NCBI GenBank assembly: GCA_013420905.1
Contig: JAAXNY010000004.1
Span: 3,224,001 to 3,288,000 of the forward strand
Reading direction: 5' to 3'
DNA length: 64,000 bases
Origin: Collybia mongolica
Taxonomy: Eukaryota; Basidiomycota; Agaricomycetes; Agaricales; Clitocybaceae
The notes beneath the pieces were generated by a model that was given only the letters and a program-made list of their open reading frames with translations, did no database searches and was not told the DNA's origin. This document shows positions 45,272 through 57,415 of the stretch, piece by piece. How positions within the stretch are numbered: the first letter of the stretch is position 1; every line of letters starts with the position of its first letter. Both the position numbers and the translations under genes were made by a program.

Positions 45272-47333
45272 ATGGATGTATCCACCCCAGTGCCACCGCC
45301 TGCTGCGAGTCCCGTCCTCTCCTTCATTATCGGTCTCGCCATCATCCTCCTCGCCTCCATCCTCAACGCTGCCGGTCTCAATCTCACCAAACTCGACCAT
45401 GTCCGTACCAGTGCTATCCCCAAATCCGCACGCAAAAAGGACTGGATGCGCCCACTCTGGCTTCTCGGAATGCTTCTCTACATGTTCGCGAATCCTCTAT
45501 CTTGTCTTTCGAACCAGAGCTCATCGTGCTGTTCCCATAGACTCTCACAACTCATAGGAAGCACTCTGGCTCTTGAATATATGCGTGCTGGTAAGTAAAA
45601 CGCCTCTTTTTGACACGCACAGACGCCCCCAACGCGCCACATAGAATACGTTGCGCCTCTCGGCTCCACTTCCCTCGTATTCAACTTTCTCTTCGCCCGT
45701 TTCCTAGTTGGAACGCCCGTGACCAGTACTGATATCTATGTACGTAACGTCCCCTTCCCCTCACCGCAGTCCACTGATTTCATCCAGGGTACCATCGTCG
45801 TCATCCTCGGCGTTATCGGCATTGTTGCATTTGGTTCCATCAACAGTGGTCTCACCACCAAGACTGATGTCGAGCACCTCACTTATCTCTGGCGACGCGG
45901 AGGCTGGCTCGGTTTCTTCTTCACTATGACCTTTGCTCTCATATCCGTCCTTATATTCACCAGCCGTCTCGATGCCGTCCTCGTCGCGCGTAGTGACCTT
46001 GGTGCTGTTCCTTTCTCAGGGATGGGGCCCGGGACACCTACCTTGGGGGCCGGTGAAGGCACTAGGAAGGGACCTACGTCTTTGTGGGACAAGGTGGGCG
46101 CGACCGTCAAGACACTCCGCGCGCGCTGGGCAGGACTTATGCGCTGGATCACAGGCTGGCTGGAGGTCTGGACAGGCCCCCAGGATGACAAACAAGTTGC
46201 GTGGACGCTGGGAATCGGCTGGGCTTGTTGTGGTGGCGGCCTCGCTGGGGGATGTCTAGTATTCGCCAAAGCCACGTGCGTCATGTCGGGTTCCTATCTC
46301 ACGTTCGAAGCTCACATTGGGCATCGTTACTGTAGTGTCAAACTCCTCTCTGGCTCGCTGTCGAAGCAGAACCCAGGGAACCAATTTGGTCATGCGGCCC
46401 CAATATTTACAATATTACTCCTCGCAGCTACAGCAGTGATGCAGATCATATGTCTCAATCGGGGACTAAGGGTATATGACTCGACGCTCGTCGTGCCCGT
46501 CTTCTATGGCGTCTATACCGCTACAGGGTGCGCACCATTCTATTCCCCTTTTACTTCCGGCATTTTCATTCTCACACACACACACACACGTTACCCCATA
46601 GGTTCCTGGATTCCCTCGTGAGTTGTTCTCATGTCGTCATCCAACACATATGATACTCATACGCTCCTGTATATAGATTTTCAACGATGAAGTCGACGCA
46701 TACCAATCCTGGACACTCTTTCTCATCTTTGCCTCGATCCTTGTGCTCATCTCCGGGGTCGTCCTTCTCACACACAAGAAGCCCGAGCCCAGCAGCGCAA
46801 AGCCCACAGCGGGATTACCTCTCCAGTCTGGGAAGGTCAAGGGCAAAGGTAGAAAGAAGCCTTCTGGGGAGCAGGGGGAGGGCGAACAGGACGTACTGTG
46901 GGCTGTGGGCGATGACAGCGATGACGTCCTTGAGGATGGGGGCGTGGAGGACGGAGATGGTGATGATGATGTGGATCACCACCAGCACCCGTTGCATAAC
47001 CAGTATCGACACCAGGTCGTGCACGATGGCCAGGGCAAAGGAAAAGGTGCGATAAGGAAGGCGGAGGGTGAGGAAGGGGTAGGACTGTTCCACGAACGAG
47101 ACCAGCTTGAGGAAGATGAAGAGGAACGGCACCAGGATCCGGGTGTTATGGACCGTTATCAGCACCAGTCCCAGACTATCGATGGTGGCGGCGGGGCCGG
47201 ATCCAAGACGCACCTGAGCTCGCGGTCAAGCTCCGGTTCACACATAGACAATCCATTCAAGGACGAGTCACAGGAGGAGTTTGGAGACTGGCAGGGCGTA
47301 AGGACGGGTCCACCAGTAGTAGGTAGACGATGA
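45272..47333 (+). CDS. NIPA/DUF803-type magnesium transporter (569 aa)
   Basis: Multi-pass membrane protein of the NIPA family (drug/metabolite transporter fold). Members move Mg2+ in animals; the ion here is inferred. Exons: 45272-45483, 45541-45590, 45645-45739, 45788-46275, 46336-46527, 46602-46617, 46677-47333; total 1710 nt. Signature segments: FIIGLAIILLASILNAAGLN, LLYILSQLIGSTLALEYMRA, EYVAPLGSTSLVFNFLFARF, FAKATVKLLSGSLSK, YDSTLVVPVFYGVYTATGFL and IFNDEVDAYQSW. The C-terminal 170 residues are hydrophilic, His/Asp/Gly-rich and probably cytosolic. A 16-nt exon and a (CA)n repeat in the intron before it (46572-46590) are notable. The first intron uses a GTTCGC donor. Confidence 0.92.
46572..46590. 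repeat. (CA)n microsatellite in NIPA intron
   Basis: About nine CA units lie just before the acceptor at 46601, within an intron, and may vary in length between strains. Confidence 0.8.
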
Positions 47334-49920
47334 GCGAAAGCCAAGGAGGGCCAGTTTGGCCTTTCACCTTTGTTCGCATTCACGTGGTCATGAAAGCCGG
47401 CAACACATTTTGGAAGTTACCACCATCATCAACATCTCATTATCATTACACTCATAGTCTAGTTTCTGTTTATCGTAGGTTGCGTAATTTGTATTAGCGT
47501 AATGCCAGTCGTTCCGGAGGGCAATCTCGGGACTAGCCCCTGGTATGATGATAAACATGCGGAAGGGAGATGCCTATCGCATATTTACGGACGAATAGTA
47601 GCCGGGTGAATGACAGTCTGAGGGCGACATCTTCCACGAATTTAGTTTGGGGATACCGATGGCTTGGATAGGATCTCTATCAACTATTGTCCAGGGGAAG
47701 ATATGACGGTGTGATGGTGCGCTCAAGAACCGCGTGTATCAATAGGGACGGTCTCAGCAACCTGGGCTGGTGGTTCTCCAAGGGTGCTTGGTGCATAGAC
47801 AGTTGTCCTCTAAAACTACATCCAGATTGTGGATTCGCTTGAACCAGAAAAAAGCACTCTTCAACAGGCAGAGGGATAGTGTTTGTGGCTCGCCCTCCAG
47901 GCACAAGCGGCGACGTGCGGTGTCTGAAAAACCTATCCCATCTGTCATCGCGAGTCAAGCAGTCGAAGATGATTGATCTCAGTGACAGTGATCGGTCAGT
48001 GGGGGCGATAGGCTTTTTCCAAACTGATAGACGCCGGTTCACTCAGTCTTTCGAGTTCGGGTAGTTTGAAACCCGTCCCTAGGCCTGAGTCATGCCGGTT
48101 TTTTGAGACATGCACAAAGGATAAGCATCAGCATTCTGGGGCGCATATTGGCTTTTACATACACGGCATTCAAGAACAGCGATTGTCGGGCTGTACAGGG
48201 GCTGTCAGTCGGCCCTCGTTGTCAGCCTGAGAACAACTGGGTCTTAATATTCGAGATGGATGACAATTTATGGGAGGAATGATTCAGTGCATGGAGAGTA
48301 AGGACCTGATACATTTTTTGTAGGACACTCACGAGAAACTTGAAGTCTATTTTTGGCCGCCTGATCACAGGCAGCGGAAAGATATCAACGGAACTCTATT
48401 TTGGTCTATTATGATCCGACACCGACTTTCCACGTGGATAAGTCCATTTATAGCCCAGATTGGCGGGTCGGAGCCTCCTTGAGATTATGTGTCCCAAGAA
48501 TATGGATCATATCTGAGCGGTAGATAGGTATGTTCGGGTCCAGTCAAGGTCAAAAAAATTTCTTTCGTCCTTGGAAATTGTTGGACTCGGCGCGGCTCAT
48601 GTGTGTCTGGCTACACATCTTCAAGGACCCACAACGCGCCGAGATGCAGGGGAGTAAATCGGGCGAGGACGTATTCAAACGATGGTTGTCAGAGGGGACC
48701 CGGGTGCGGGTCGGGTACTGAGCCAAGCAAAAATGAAGTTTATATGGTGCTTTAGACGCGAGAACCTCAATGCCATTAGATGTTCTAGTGAAACCCGGTG
48801 AATATTTGTAACGTAAGAGGAAAAACATCACCACCTATCCAACCTGTCATGGCTTCTTCAGTTCTCGCTATCTCTTCACTGATACAGAGCTCCGAAGGCC
48901 CGGATCTACATACATTATCTGGGGTGAATAGTATGTTTTACCACTCGATCCAAGATCCGAGGAGAAGGTGAGCGTGAGTGTACATTGGGCTGATAACGTT
49001 GCGATGAGAAACTGGGGGGTGTTTGCTGGTTTGCTGGTTCGAGAATTGAGGGTCACACACGGTCTCTTCCTCAACTTGGATGGCGTCAGTAGGGGCTCTC
49101 ACGTGAGTGGGGGAGTGGAAGATATTCGTCCCAACGGACGGAACCAATTTTGTCGAGGTTTTGTTATCAAACAGACTCGGTTGTTTTCTTTTGCATTGTG
49201 AACCGCTTTGTGGGTGTCGTTTTTGCGAATTGAACCCTTCACAAAAGGGCAATAGGCTACATGCCGTAACTAGGTCTGATGGTGTCATGAAGGGTCGGTG
49301 ACAGACCTTGTCCCTTCTGAGCACATAGCTCAGAAACAAGAGATGACTGATCACAAAAGATGGGCGTGAACACGGGCGATGTTTGTCGATAATGATACGA
49401 AACTTTGACAAGAGAAATTGGGGTCGAGGACGTGACGCCGCGGCAAGATAGAACGGCAATGTATTTTTTTTGGGCGAGCACGCGAGACAAGACAGGCCGG
49501 TGCGGGTGATGGAAATAGACGATATGCTCGGGAGGATCTTGGGGCCAATTAGGGAGCCTTGGAATAAAATAGTTGTCGAGTTTCTGCGCGGATAGCTATC
49601 GAAGGGGTGTAATATATCCCCCCACGAGGATGACACTGAAACGCTGTGCGACGACTCAGTAACTCAACATCAACCACTACGTGAATTTGGTAGGTTTTGA
49701 GGGAGAAGGAGATATATGGTTAGGTGCAGCGCCAAATGATATAGATACATGAACACTCATCGGACCTACCACGGTCCCTGAATCTCGCAACGGATCTGTT
49801 CCGGCATTCATCTATTTAAATGACCCAAAGTGAGACATTTACATCTTATACACTCCTTCAAATACCCTGGCGTATACCCTCTCCTCTCCTCTAATATCTG
49901 TCTCGCCACTTCCATATTAA
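47334..49920. other. 2.6-kb region upstream of PAL
   Basis: No supported gene. It includes a 232-codon reverse frame (48938-49636) described under findings. No transposon ends were recognised. Confidence 0.35.
49813..49820 (+). promoter_or_regulatory. TATA-like box of PAL gene
   Basis: TATTTAAA lies 101 bp before the PAL start codon and is followed by a CT-rich leader (CCCTCTCCTCTCCTC), a common layout for strongly expressed fungal genes. Confidence 0.5.
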
Positions 49921-52744
49921 ATGCCAATGGTTCTCAACGATATTCTCGGTACTACTACTACAGCAAAGCTCATGGCTGCAGTGCCCATCGAGTCAGCCAC
50001 AACCAAGCCTCAACCGTCATCTGCCCCCTCCACGCTCTTGGCCAAGTTCATCAACACCCACCAGGAGCTGGAAAACTACAAGTATGTCTCGAATATATAG
50101 CACTCATGACGCCAGTCCTAACATTAGTCTGCTTAGGAGGGGAGCGTCCGTCACTGTTGATGGTCAGACCCTCTCAATCGCGGCAGTCACCGCCGCTGCT
50201 CGATACGGCGCGAAGGTAGAGCTCGACGGTTCCCCGAAGCTCAAAGAGAAAGTCGCCAAGAGTAGAAAGGTCATCGCAGACAAAGTAGAGAGTGGGACAA
50301 GCGTTTATGGTCTTTCCACCGGTTTCGGTGGTAGTGGTGCGTTTCGATTCCCTCTCACTTCTTCCAAGGGCCACACTGACCTCGATTTTTTCCAATGAAA
50401 GCTGACACACGAACCGATCAGCCCCTCCTTCTCGGTCACGCCCTACTCCAACATCAGCACAGTGGTGTTCTGCCTTCTTCCGCCGCGCCACTTGACGTTC
50501 TCCCTTTGCTGGATCCCAGCAGCTCCACCAGCATGCCTGAATCTTGGGTTCGGTGAGACCATTTTTCGCGTCATTGTAAATTTGTAGTTTTTCTCATGTG
50601 ACTAAAGGGGCGCCATGTTGATTCGGATGAACTCCCTCATTCGTGGACACTCTGGCGTGAGGTACGTTCTACGCCCAGCTCTTCATATAGTTATTTGAAA
50701 TCAGTCCTATATTTAGATGGGAACTCATCGAGAAAATAAACCAATTGCTGAGCAACAATATCACACCCGTCGTCCCCCTCAGGGGAAGTATATCCGCTTC
50801 TGGAGGTTCGTTAGGCAACTTTTCTTCCCATTGCCTTGTCCTCACCTGTTCTACAGATCTTTCACCGCTATCGTACATCGCTGGCACATTAGGTATGTTC
50901 GGCTTAGTTGTCCTTGACGTATCCTAACCTATATTTGTAGTTGCCAACCCTGCCATTCGCGTTTTCCATGGTCCTGCCAAGTTCGGCGCGCGCCAAATGT
51001 CACCTTCTAATGAGGCATTTGAGCAACATAAAATAGAGCCCCTTCCCCTTGCTTCTAAGGAACATCTCGGTATCCTTAACGGCACTGCGTTTTCCGCGTC
51101 TGTGGCTTCCCTGGCACTCAATGACGCTGTGCATCTTGCCCTCTTGGCACAAGTCTGTACTGCGATGGGCACTGAGGCACTCACTGGTCAGCGAGGATCG
51201 TATGACCCCTTTATTCATGCAACAGCTCGCCCCCACCCAGGCCAGGTGCTTTTTTTTTATTTATTTCTATTTTGTCCAACCCCGACTAACATCTCCTGAT
51301 ACACTCTTTCCAGGTCGAAGCCGCAGAAAACATCTTTGGTCTTTTGGAGGGCAGCAAACTTGCTCATCTTCACGAAGAAGAGGTTGGCATCAACGATGAC
51401 CAGTATTCATTGAGACAGGATCGCTATCCGCTTCGTACTTCCCCCCAATTCCTCGGCCCTCAGATCGAAGACATCCTCTCCGCTTTGACCGCAGTAACCC
51501 AGGAGTGCAACTCCAGTACGTGACACACCTAAAATATGGAGTTCCAAGGTTCTCATTCCTCGTGTAGCCACAGACAACCCCTTGATCGACGGTGAAACTG
51601 GAGAAATTCACCATGGTGGAAATTTCCAAGCTATGGCTGTCACGAACGCAATGGAGAAAACACGGCTTTCCATTCACCATATTGGCAAGCTTCTTTTCGC
51701 GCAGAGCACCGAGCTCGTCAATCCCGCGATGAACAATGGCCTTCCTCCTTCCCTCGCAGCCACCGATCCTTCCTTGAACTACCACACCAAGGGAATTGAT
51801 ATTGCCACCGCCGCCTATGTCGCTGAGCTTGGTTACCTGGCCAACCCAGTGTCCACGAACATCCAGTCTGCAGAGATGCACAACCAGGCCGTCAAGTAGG
51901 TCAACTTGCTATCTGTTACAATTTATTCTGAATATGGGGCCTTTATTCAGTTCTTTAGCCCTGATTTCTGCTCGCGCCACTATCGCGTCCTTGGAAGTCT
52001 TGACGATGCTGACAGCCTCCTACCTTTATGTTCTCTGCCAAGGTTTGTCAGCTGCTGCTCAACGTAGATCTGGTTCGGTCGTTTAAACCTTTCATTTCTA
52101 GCCTTGGATCTTCGCGCTCTTCAGTCAGAGTTCGTTACTGGGCTCGAGATTATCGTCAACGACGAACTTGCATCTGCCTTTGGCTCTTCGCTGTCAGCCT
52201 CCCAACAGAGCATTCTTCTCAGGAAAGTTTTCAACGTGATGACTATGACTCTTGACAAGACCAGTACTATGGATAATGTTGATCGTATGAATGTCGTCGC
52301 CGCTTCAACGACAACCATCTTTGTTGATTTCCTGTCTGGGCCTGAATTCGCCGAGGCTTCCTTCACGAGCTCCGCGCTCTCCACTATCTCTCAGTTCCGC
52401 TCTCAGGTTGCTTCTCGGGCTGTAAACTTGCTTGACCAGCTCCGGCGCGATTATCTTTCTGGTACACGTGGCCCTGCCCCTGCGAGCTCCCAGCTCAACA
52501 AAACGAAGCCTCTGTACGAATTTGTTCGCAAGACCCTGGGCATCCGTATGCACGGATCTGAAAATTACGCCCGCTTCGTGAACGGTCTTGGCGTTGAGGA
52601 CGTTTCACTCGGGCAGAACATTTCGCTTATACATGAGGTTAGTGTTGTCTCCTAAGCTCACCAACCATCGTTCGTACTAATATAATTCACTAGGCCATCC
52701 GGGATGGCAAGGTGCAACCTATCATTGTGTCTCTATTTGCCTAG
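49921..52744 (+). CDS. PAL: phenylalanine ammonia-lyase (734 aa)
   Basis: Deaminates L-phenylalanine (often also tyrosine in fungi) to trans-cinnamate and ammonia. Exons: 49921-50081, 50137-50336, 50402-50552, 50608-50661, 50717-50805, 50857-50892, 50941-51245, 51314-51515, 51568-51895, 51951-52042, 52102-52637, 52694-52744; total 2205 nt. The MIO cofactor triad Ala-Ser-Gly (residues 216-218) occurs in [19 protein letters not shown], with its codons split by an intron. [16 protein letters not shown] carries the catalytic Tyr. [54 protein letters not shown] and [19 protein letters not shown] are further family blocks. The length is normal for fungal PAL. Neighbours are not phenylpropanoid genes, so no pathway cluster is seen. 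Confidence 0.97.
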
Positions 52745-53017
52745 ATGTTGGATTCCTTAGATTAGAGCCTATACCACCACGTCATCATTTTAAGCTGTAA
52801 TATTTGTACTACATACTCTATATCAACACGGGGACAATGGACTATGAACATCCCTTTCCTTTGTTCAACTTGAATGGTTAGGATTTCCGCTGAGAATATA
52901 GTTGTAGTGAGAAGATAGGAGTACAAGTCGATATATATATATAGGCTATAAATAAATAGTGCGACATTGAGTAAGGAGCGACTCGAGAAAATACGGTGCC
53001 TGCAAACTACAATAACC
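52745..53017. other. convergent 3' region, PAL / CDF transporter
   Basis: 273 bp between facing stop codons, with an ATATATATATAT run near 52931-52942. No gene. Confidence 0.4.
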
Positions 53018-54693
53018 CTAGAAGTGCTTGCCATTCTGATCGAGCGGCTGGAACTTGACTCGTACCTCAGTGATCTCCTTCCGAGCCTTCTTCAATGTTT
53101 GTGTGATCTTCTCATCGAGGGCGGACGCATCGCGAATACTCATATCTCCTGCGACTGTTGCGGTAAGATCTACAAACATCAACGAGCCAGAATGGCGGCC
53201 TCGGATGCTATGAATACTAATGAGGGTCACATCTGAAGATGGAGAGGGGGATGTTAAGATGAGGGGTTTGAGGGTCCGTTCAAGTGATCGTTGTGTTGTC
53301 GATGAGACCCCAGCATCCGTGAGGTCGCCCCATGCACCTGCAAGCAAACCAAGGCCCTGCCGTAGAATTACGAAAGACACGAGAAGGCCTTGGGTACAAC
53401 TGTCAGGGTTCACTCAATTGAACAATATGGACACGGACCTCCTATAGGATCTAAAGGAAGCGCGGGGAAAAACCACGTCCCCAAGATAGCAAAGAACGCT
53501 ACAAGACTCGAATATGCGTCACTCCGATGATGTATTGCGTTGGCGAGGAGCACAGGACTTTTCTCCTCATCAGCAACGACCTTCGTTATCCGGTATAGCC
53601 ATTCTTTGATGAGGACGCTGACTGCAGCAAACCAGGCTGCGTTTGGGTCGACGGCATGTGCATGCGCATGACCGATGGCAGGAGCAGAGGGCGCGACGGA
53701 CGTGACGCTCTCAAGGATATCCCGCCACGGGCCTGCCGGAAGCGTGGTCGCGGTATCACTCAGAGCTGTGATGAGAAGGTGGTATGAGTGGAATCCAATG
53801 CCGAGTGCGCCTCCAACCAACAAGATGGAGATTATTGTGGTTCCGACAGTTTCGAATTTTGCGAAACCATAAGGGTAACGTTCGGATGGAGGTTTCCGAG
53901 AAAGGCGCCAGCAAAATAGCGTAACGAAATCACCTAAAAGGTCTGGATTGGGTAGAATTTGATAAGTGAATGAGTTTCCGTGGTGAGATCCAGTGTAACG
54001 CACCACTCATAGAATGACCTGCGTCAGCAAGCAGTGATGCCGAGTGCATATACCAGCCCGCAACTCCTTTCACAGTCGTCAGACCGACATTAGAGACCAA
54101 GCCAATGAGCGTTATTCGACTGCCTCTATCATCTGGTGAGCCCACGTCAGGGAGGAACGTTAGTCCAAGAAAGGTGGGATTGCACCTGAGCCCTCTAGCG
54201 CAGCAATGATTTGTTCAGTGCCATGACTATGTCCCTCTTCACCATGTGAGTGTGAGTGCCCGAATATTGAATGGGAGTGAGTGTGTGGTGTTTCGTGGCC
54301 GTGATCAAGGTCGTGTTCGCCGTCTTTGTCTCGCCGCGCTGAACTGCTCTCGTTCCCAACTTTTGTCGCACCCTTCGTCTTGTTAGTGGAATAGGGCCGT
54401 CGCGAAGTCATCCTCGCGCGATTGCTGGAAGAACAGTGAAAAGATGAAGAGGAGAGGAATAGCAGCCACTCGTGTGCCTTGAACTTATTAGTAGAGACCC
54501 ACGACACGTCGGGCCTTCCCAGGGATAAGAATCGGAAGGACTCTTTTCGATGCCACGGTGTGATATATGGCAGACGTGTTCGCTTGGTACTGGCACGAAT
54601 TGGCACTTGGAATGGAGCTGACGCCGCTGATGCGACAAAACTTGTATGTGCCCTACAAGCCTGATGCCAAAATTGAGGACTCGGACGATTCAT
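53018..54693 (-). CDS. cation diffusion facilitator, MMT-type (mitochondrial) metal transporter (502 aa)
   Basis: Metal-cation/proton antiporter. Yeast Mmt1/2 act in mitochondrial iron handling; the metal here is inferred. Exons (reverse): 54693-54186, 54132-54007, 53942-53439, 53388-53018; total 1509 nt. The N-terminal 110 residues are rich in Arg/Ser and low in acid, fitting a targeting presequence. A His-rich stretch (HTHSHSIFGHSHSHGEEGHS) follows. The CDF core starts ITLIGLVSNVGLTTVKGVAG and includes SASLLADAGHSMN (first metal-site half), FVTLFCWRLSRKPPSERYPY, YGFAKFETVGTTIISILLVG and NAIHHRSDAYSSLVAF (HxxxD site). The C-terminal cytoplasmic-type domain ends KFQPLDQNGKHF. All junctions are in frame. 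Confidence 0.9.
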
Positions 54694-54747
54694 CTAACAC
54701 AAGGGGAGAAAAGCGGAAGCTTTTCTCCGGGTTGATGGATAGACATC

Positions 54748-54755
54748 CTTATATA
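54748..54755 (-). promoter_or_regulatory. TATA box of CDF gene
   Basis: On the reverse strand TATATAAG lies 55 bp before the start codon at 54693. It sits in the 247-bp gap between the CDF gene and the upstream alcohol dehydrogenase gene, which is on the same strand. Confidence 0.5.
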
Positions 54756-54940
54756 AAAACTCCTCAAAATTGCTCACAAGTCACGATTTAATAATCCGAT
54801 GGAAGCTGCTCCCTGTGTGTCGCGAGCTCTGGGCTAACCCTGGCTAGCTGCACGAATTTCGAATTGCCTGGATCAAAAATCTAGGCTTTGCGAAGATTGA
54901 TCGAGACTTCGCTGGACGGAATATCACACATCCGGTAAAG

Positions 54941-56487
54941 TTACACATAAAGTCCCTCAAGCAGCTTCACCACTTCAGAAAACATAGGATCATCTTGGTT
55001 TCCCAACGCCCCTCCCGCAATCTTAGGAAGATCCTGAGTGGGAACCTTATACTCGGAAAGGCTTGACGGCAGACCGAGTTCGACGACAAGGCTGGAATTG
55101 AAAGGTGTAAATGTATTGCCATTAAGATGACATCATTGACCCACTCTTGTATCATCGAAGAGAGGAGCTGTACGTCTCCCTCCACAGAGCCCATGGATGG
55201 TCGGCCCAGATAGAACAACGATTTCGCAAGGTGCTCTTTGTTTTCTTGCGAGGCCATCCGCGATTGCAACGCCACCGTCGGTGCCAAGGTGAGGCACTTT
55301 GATTCAAATCAGGCATTGATATAGGGTAAATTTGTGGACCACTAACCGATGTGATTCCGTGAGGAATCCCATAGGCAGCACCGAGTTTGTGCCCCAGTGC
55401 GTGTGATATTCCGAGAGCACTGACGATTAAACCGTTTCAACTGTTCAAAGCTGAGAATTCAAAACATTGTCACTGTACCTATATTTCTCCAATTTTAGCG
55501 GCCACAAGCTCATCCATGATGCCAACTGGAGTTTTTGGCGAATCTCGACTGAGCTCGGGTTAGCTTTTGACAACGGCAGGTACATGAAAAGATCGGCCAT
55601 GGCTGCATAGCACAAGATTTTGACAGGTATGGGAACTAATGGCCGGTATAGCGTTTCTTGTAACAGGAAAACAGAGTAAGTGACATGAATGTGGTATACA
55701 TACATATAGCATACCTACGGTATGGTCAAGTGCACGAATGCCCGTCGACAACCTCAATGCAAAAAGTAAATAGAAAGCTTTATTTATAAAAAGATGCAAC
55801 GAGATACCAGAGACGTTCCGGTGTAGGCAGGGTTAGCTCGGCGTCCAGGATGATACCTGCAGGAGCCAGATCCTGCGATGAAACGGCGACCTTCTGGCCG
55901 TTATCGTCCGTGTAGCCCGCTCCGATCTATTGAAAACCGTCAGGCAATCATACACTTGACTAGCGAGGATTTGCTTGCCGAATATTCCGCAGCGCTCAGT
56001 GTTGTAGGAATCGCAATCTGAGGGAGCGTCTTCCCCCCCGTTTCTTTCTGTAGATGGTATAGTATAGCCTTGGACGCGTCTACGGGTGATCCACCACCAA
56101 CAGCCACGATAACATCACATTTGTTTTGAATGAAGCTTTCGATACCCCTACGAATTCCGGCAATGGGTGAATGTTCGCCAATATCGTAGAAAGTTCCACC
56201 ATGGGCGCCTAATTCCTGTAAGATCCCTTCCACTGTCTTCACGACTTCTGTCTGTACAACAGTAAGAACTATGACACAGAGGAAGATGCGGCACTTACCT
56301 TGGTATACAAGCTCTTCCCAGTCACAATTAAAGCATTCTTGACACCCAAAATATTAAAGAGCTTGGGAAGTGCAGTCTTCACTGATCCAGGTCCGTAGAA
56401 CACCCCCTTGAGGGTGTCAGTCCACCCGTAGAAACCATGTAAGGAGTCAGCGTCCCCATCTTTTTTTCCGTTGTTCATGGCCGACAT
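54941..56487 (-). CDS. iron-containing alcohol dehydrogenase / maleylacetate reductase family (390 aa)
   Basis: NAD(P)-dependent group III alcohol dehydrogenase; the substrate is not predictable. Exons (reverse): 56487-56299, 56251-55979, 55926-55808, 55752-55715, 55656-55479, 55419-55347, 55296-55145, 55091-54941; total 1173 nt. Motifs: GVFYGPGSVKTALPK, AVGGGSPVDASKAILY (dinucleotide binding), PQIAIPTTLSAAEYSIGAGY, LSTGIRALDHTVETLYRPL and SALGISHALGHKLGAAYGIP, with the His ligands of the metal site, then ELGLPSSLSEYKVP. The intron at 55927-55978 has a GCAAGC donor. The frame continues upstream to an ATG at 56562 with a basic extension. I chose 56487 because a TATATA at 56524-56529 would otherwise be coding, and because the shorter form matches family length. 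Confidence 0.92.
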
Positions 56488-57415
56488 GATGGTTGAACTG
56501 GGATGCTTATGAAGCGGGGGCCGTATATAATGGTTGAGTTGTCTGAGAAATCTGCGCCGCATGATTGGTACGTCATGACCATCGTGATTGACTGGGCATC
56601 GGCCAAATAGTTTTTCCTTGAAGGTTCACGCAAAGTAGAAAGTGATAACTAGAGAAGATCCTTGCGCCAAATGGATACGAGCTCCCGAACGCGTCAAGTT
56701 GAAGCTAATGGTGATATGAAATGGTCGCAATGGAGCTATACCCACAATCATGAGAGTATAGGACCACCGCGTCAAAACCTTTTGTCACACACAGACTGAA
56801 CTCGAGCTGGTTACTGATTGGGTCTGAAGTAAAGGTGGTGTAAGTCCATACTAAGACTCCGATTTTTTTACGAAGAAAAGTTCAGCGCGTTATGTGTTCA
56901 TGTTTATATGCATCCCCCATGTACTTTTCGAGTCACTTCTGGTAATGTACGACTCGTCAGAGTTATGTATCTTCTTCACCGCGCAATTACCGTCCTTCTT
57001 GTTCTTTTGGTACAACTCAAAAATAGCGAACTATCTGTTTCTACCACTGTCATTCACTTTCATGGTCTTGTGGTTCCGAACTCGCTTTGTCAACCTCGAG
57101 AGGATGTAGGTCTTGCACTGTCTTCTTCTGCGAAGCGTTAAGGGCTTTAAAACTGTACACAAATTTGCTGACGAGTGTGTTGCGAACGGAGATCCCTAAA
57201 GGTCTTCTGTCCATCGTGGTGTCAGGTGCACGTTTGTTCTCGAGCCTGTCAAACGTGCTACTTTAGAGTTGCGGAGCCAATCAAAAGACTCTTTTCCCCC
57301 CTCTCATATTTCGTGATTACACTCAAAAGGGGACTCAGCGATGCTATCAAGGTCGAGAAATAGGATTCAGACCCTGTCCACCCAGCTGCGGTACATCTGG
57401 GTCACCCCGCCAACG
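56488..57415. promoter_or_regulatory. divergent upstream region, alcohol dehydrogenase / flavin reductase-like
   Basis: 928 bp between divergent start codons. A TATATA (reverse strand, 56524-56529) lies about 37 bp before the dehydrogenase start. Small forward frames at 56894-57141 are not supported as genes. Confidence 0.4.

Noticed and set aside
55091..55145. Apparent frameshift near the 3' end of the iron alcohol dehydrogenase
   Set aside because: A GTGGGT donor after SSMIQ (phase 2) and acceptor TTCCAG restore the frame into LVVELGLPSS, so no mutation is needed.
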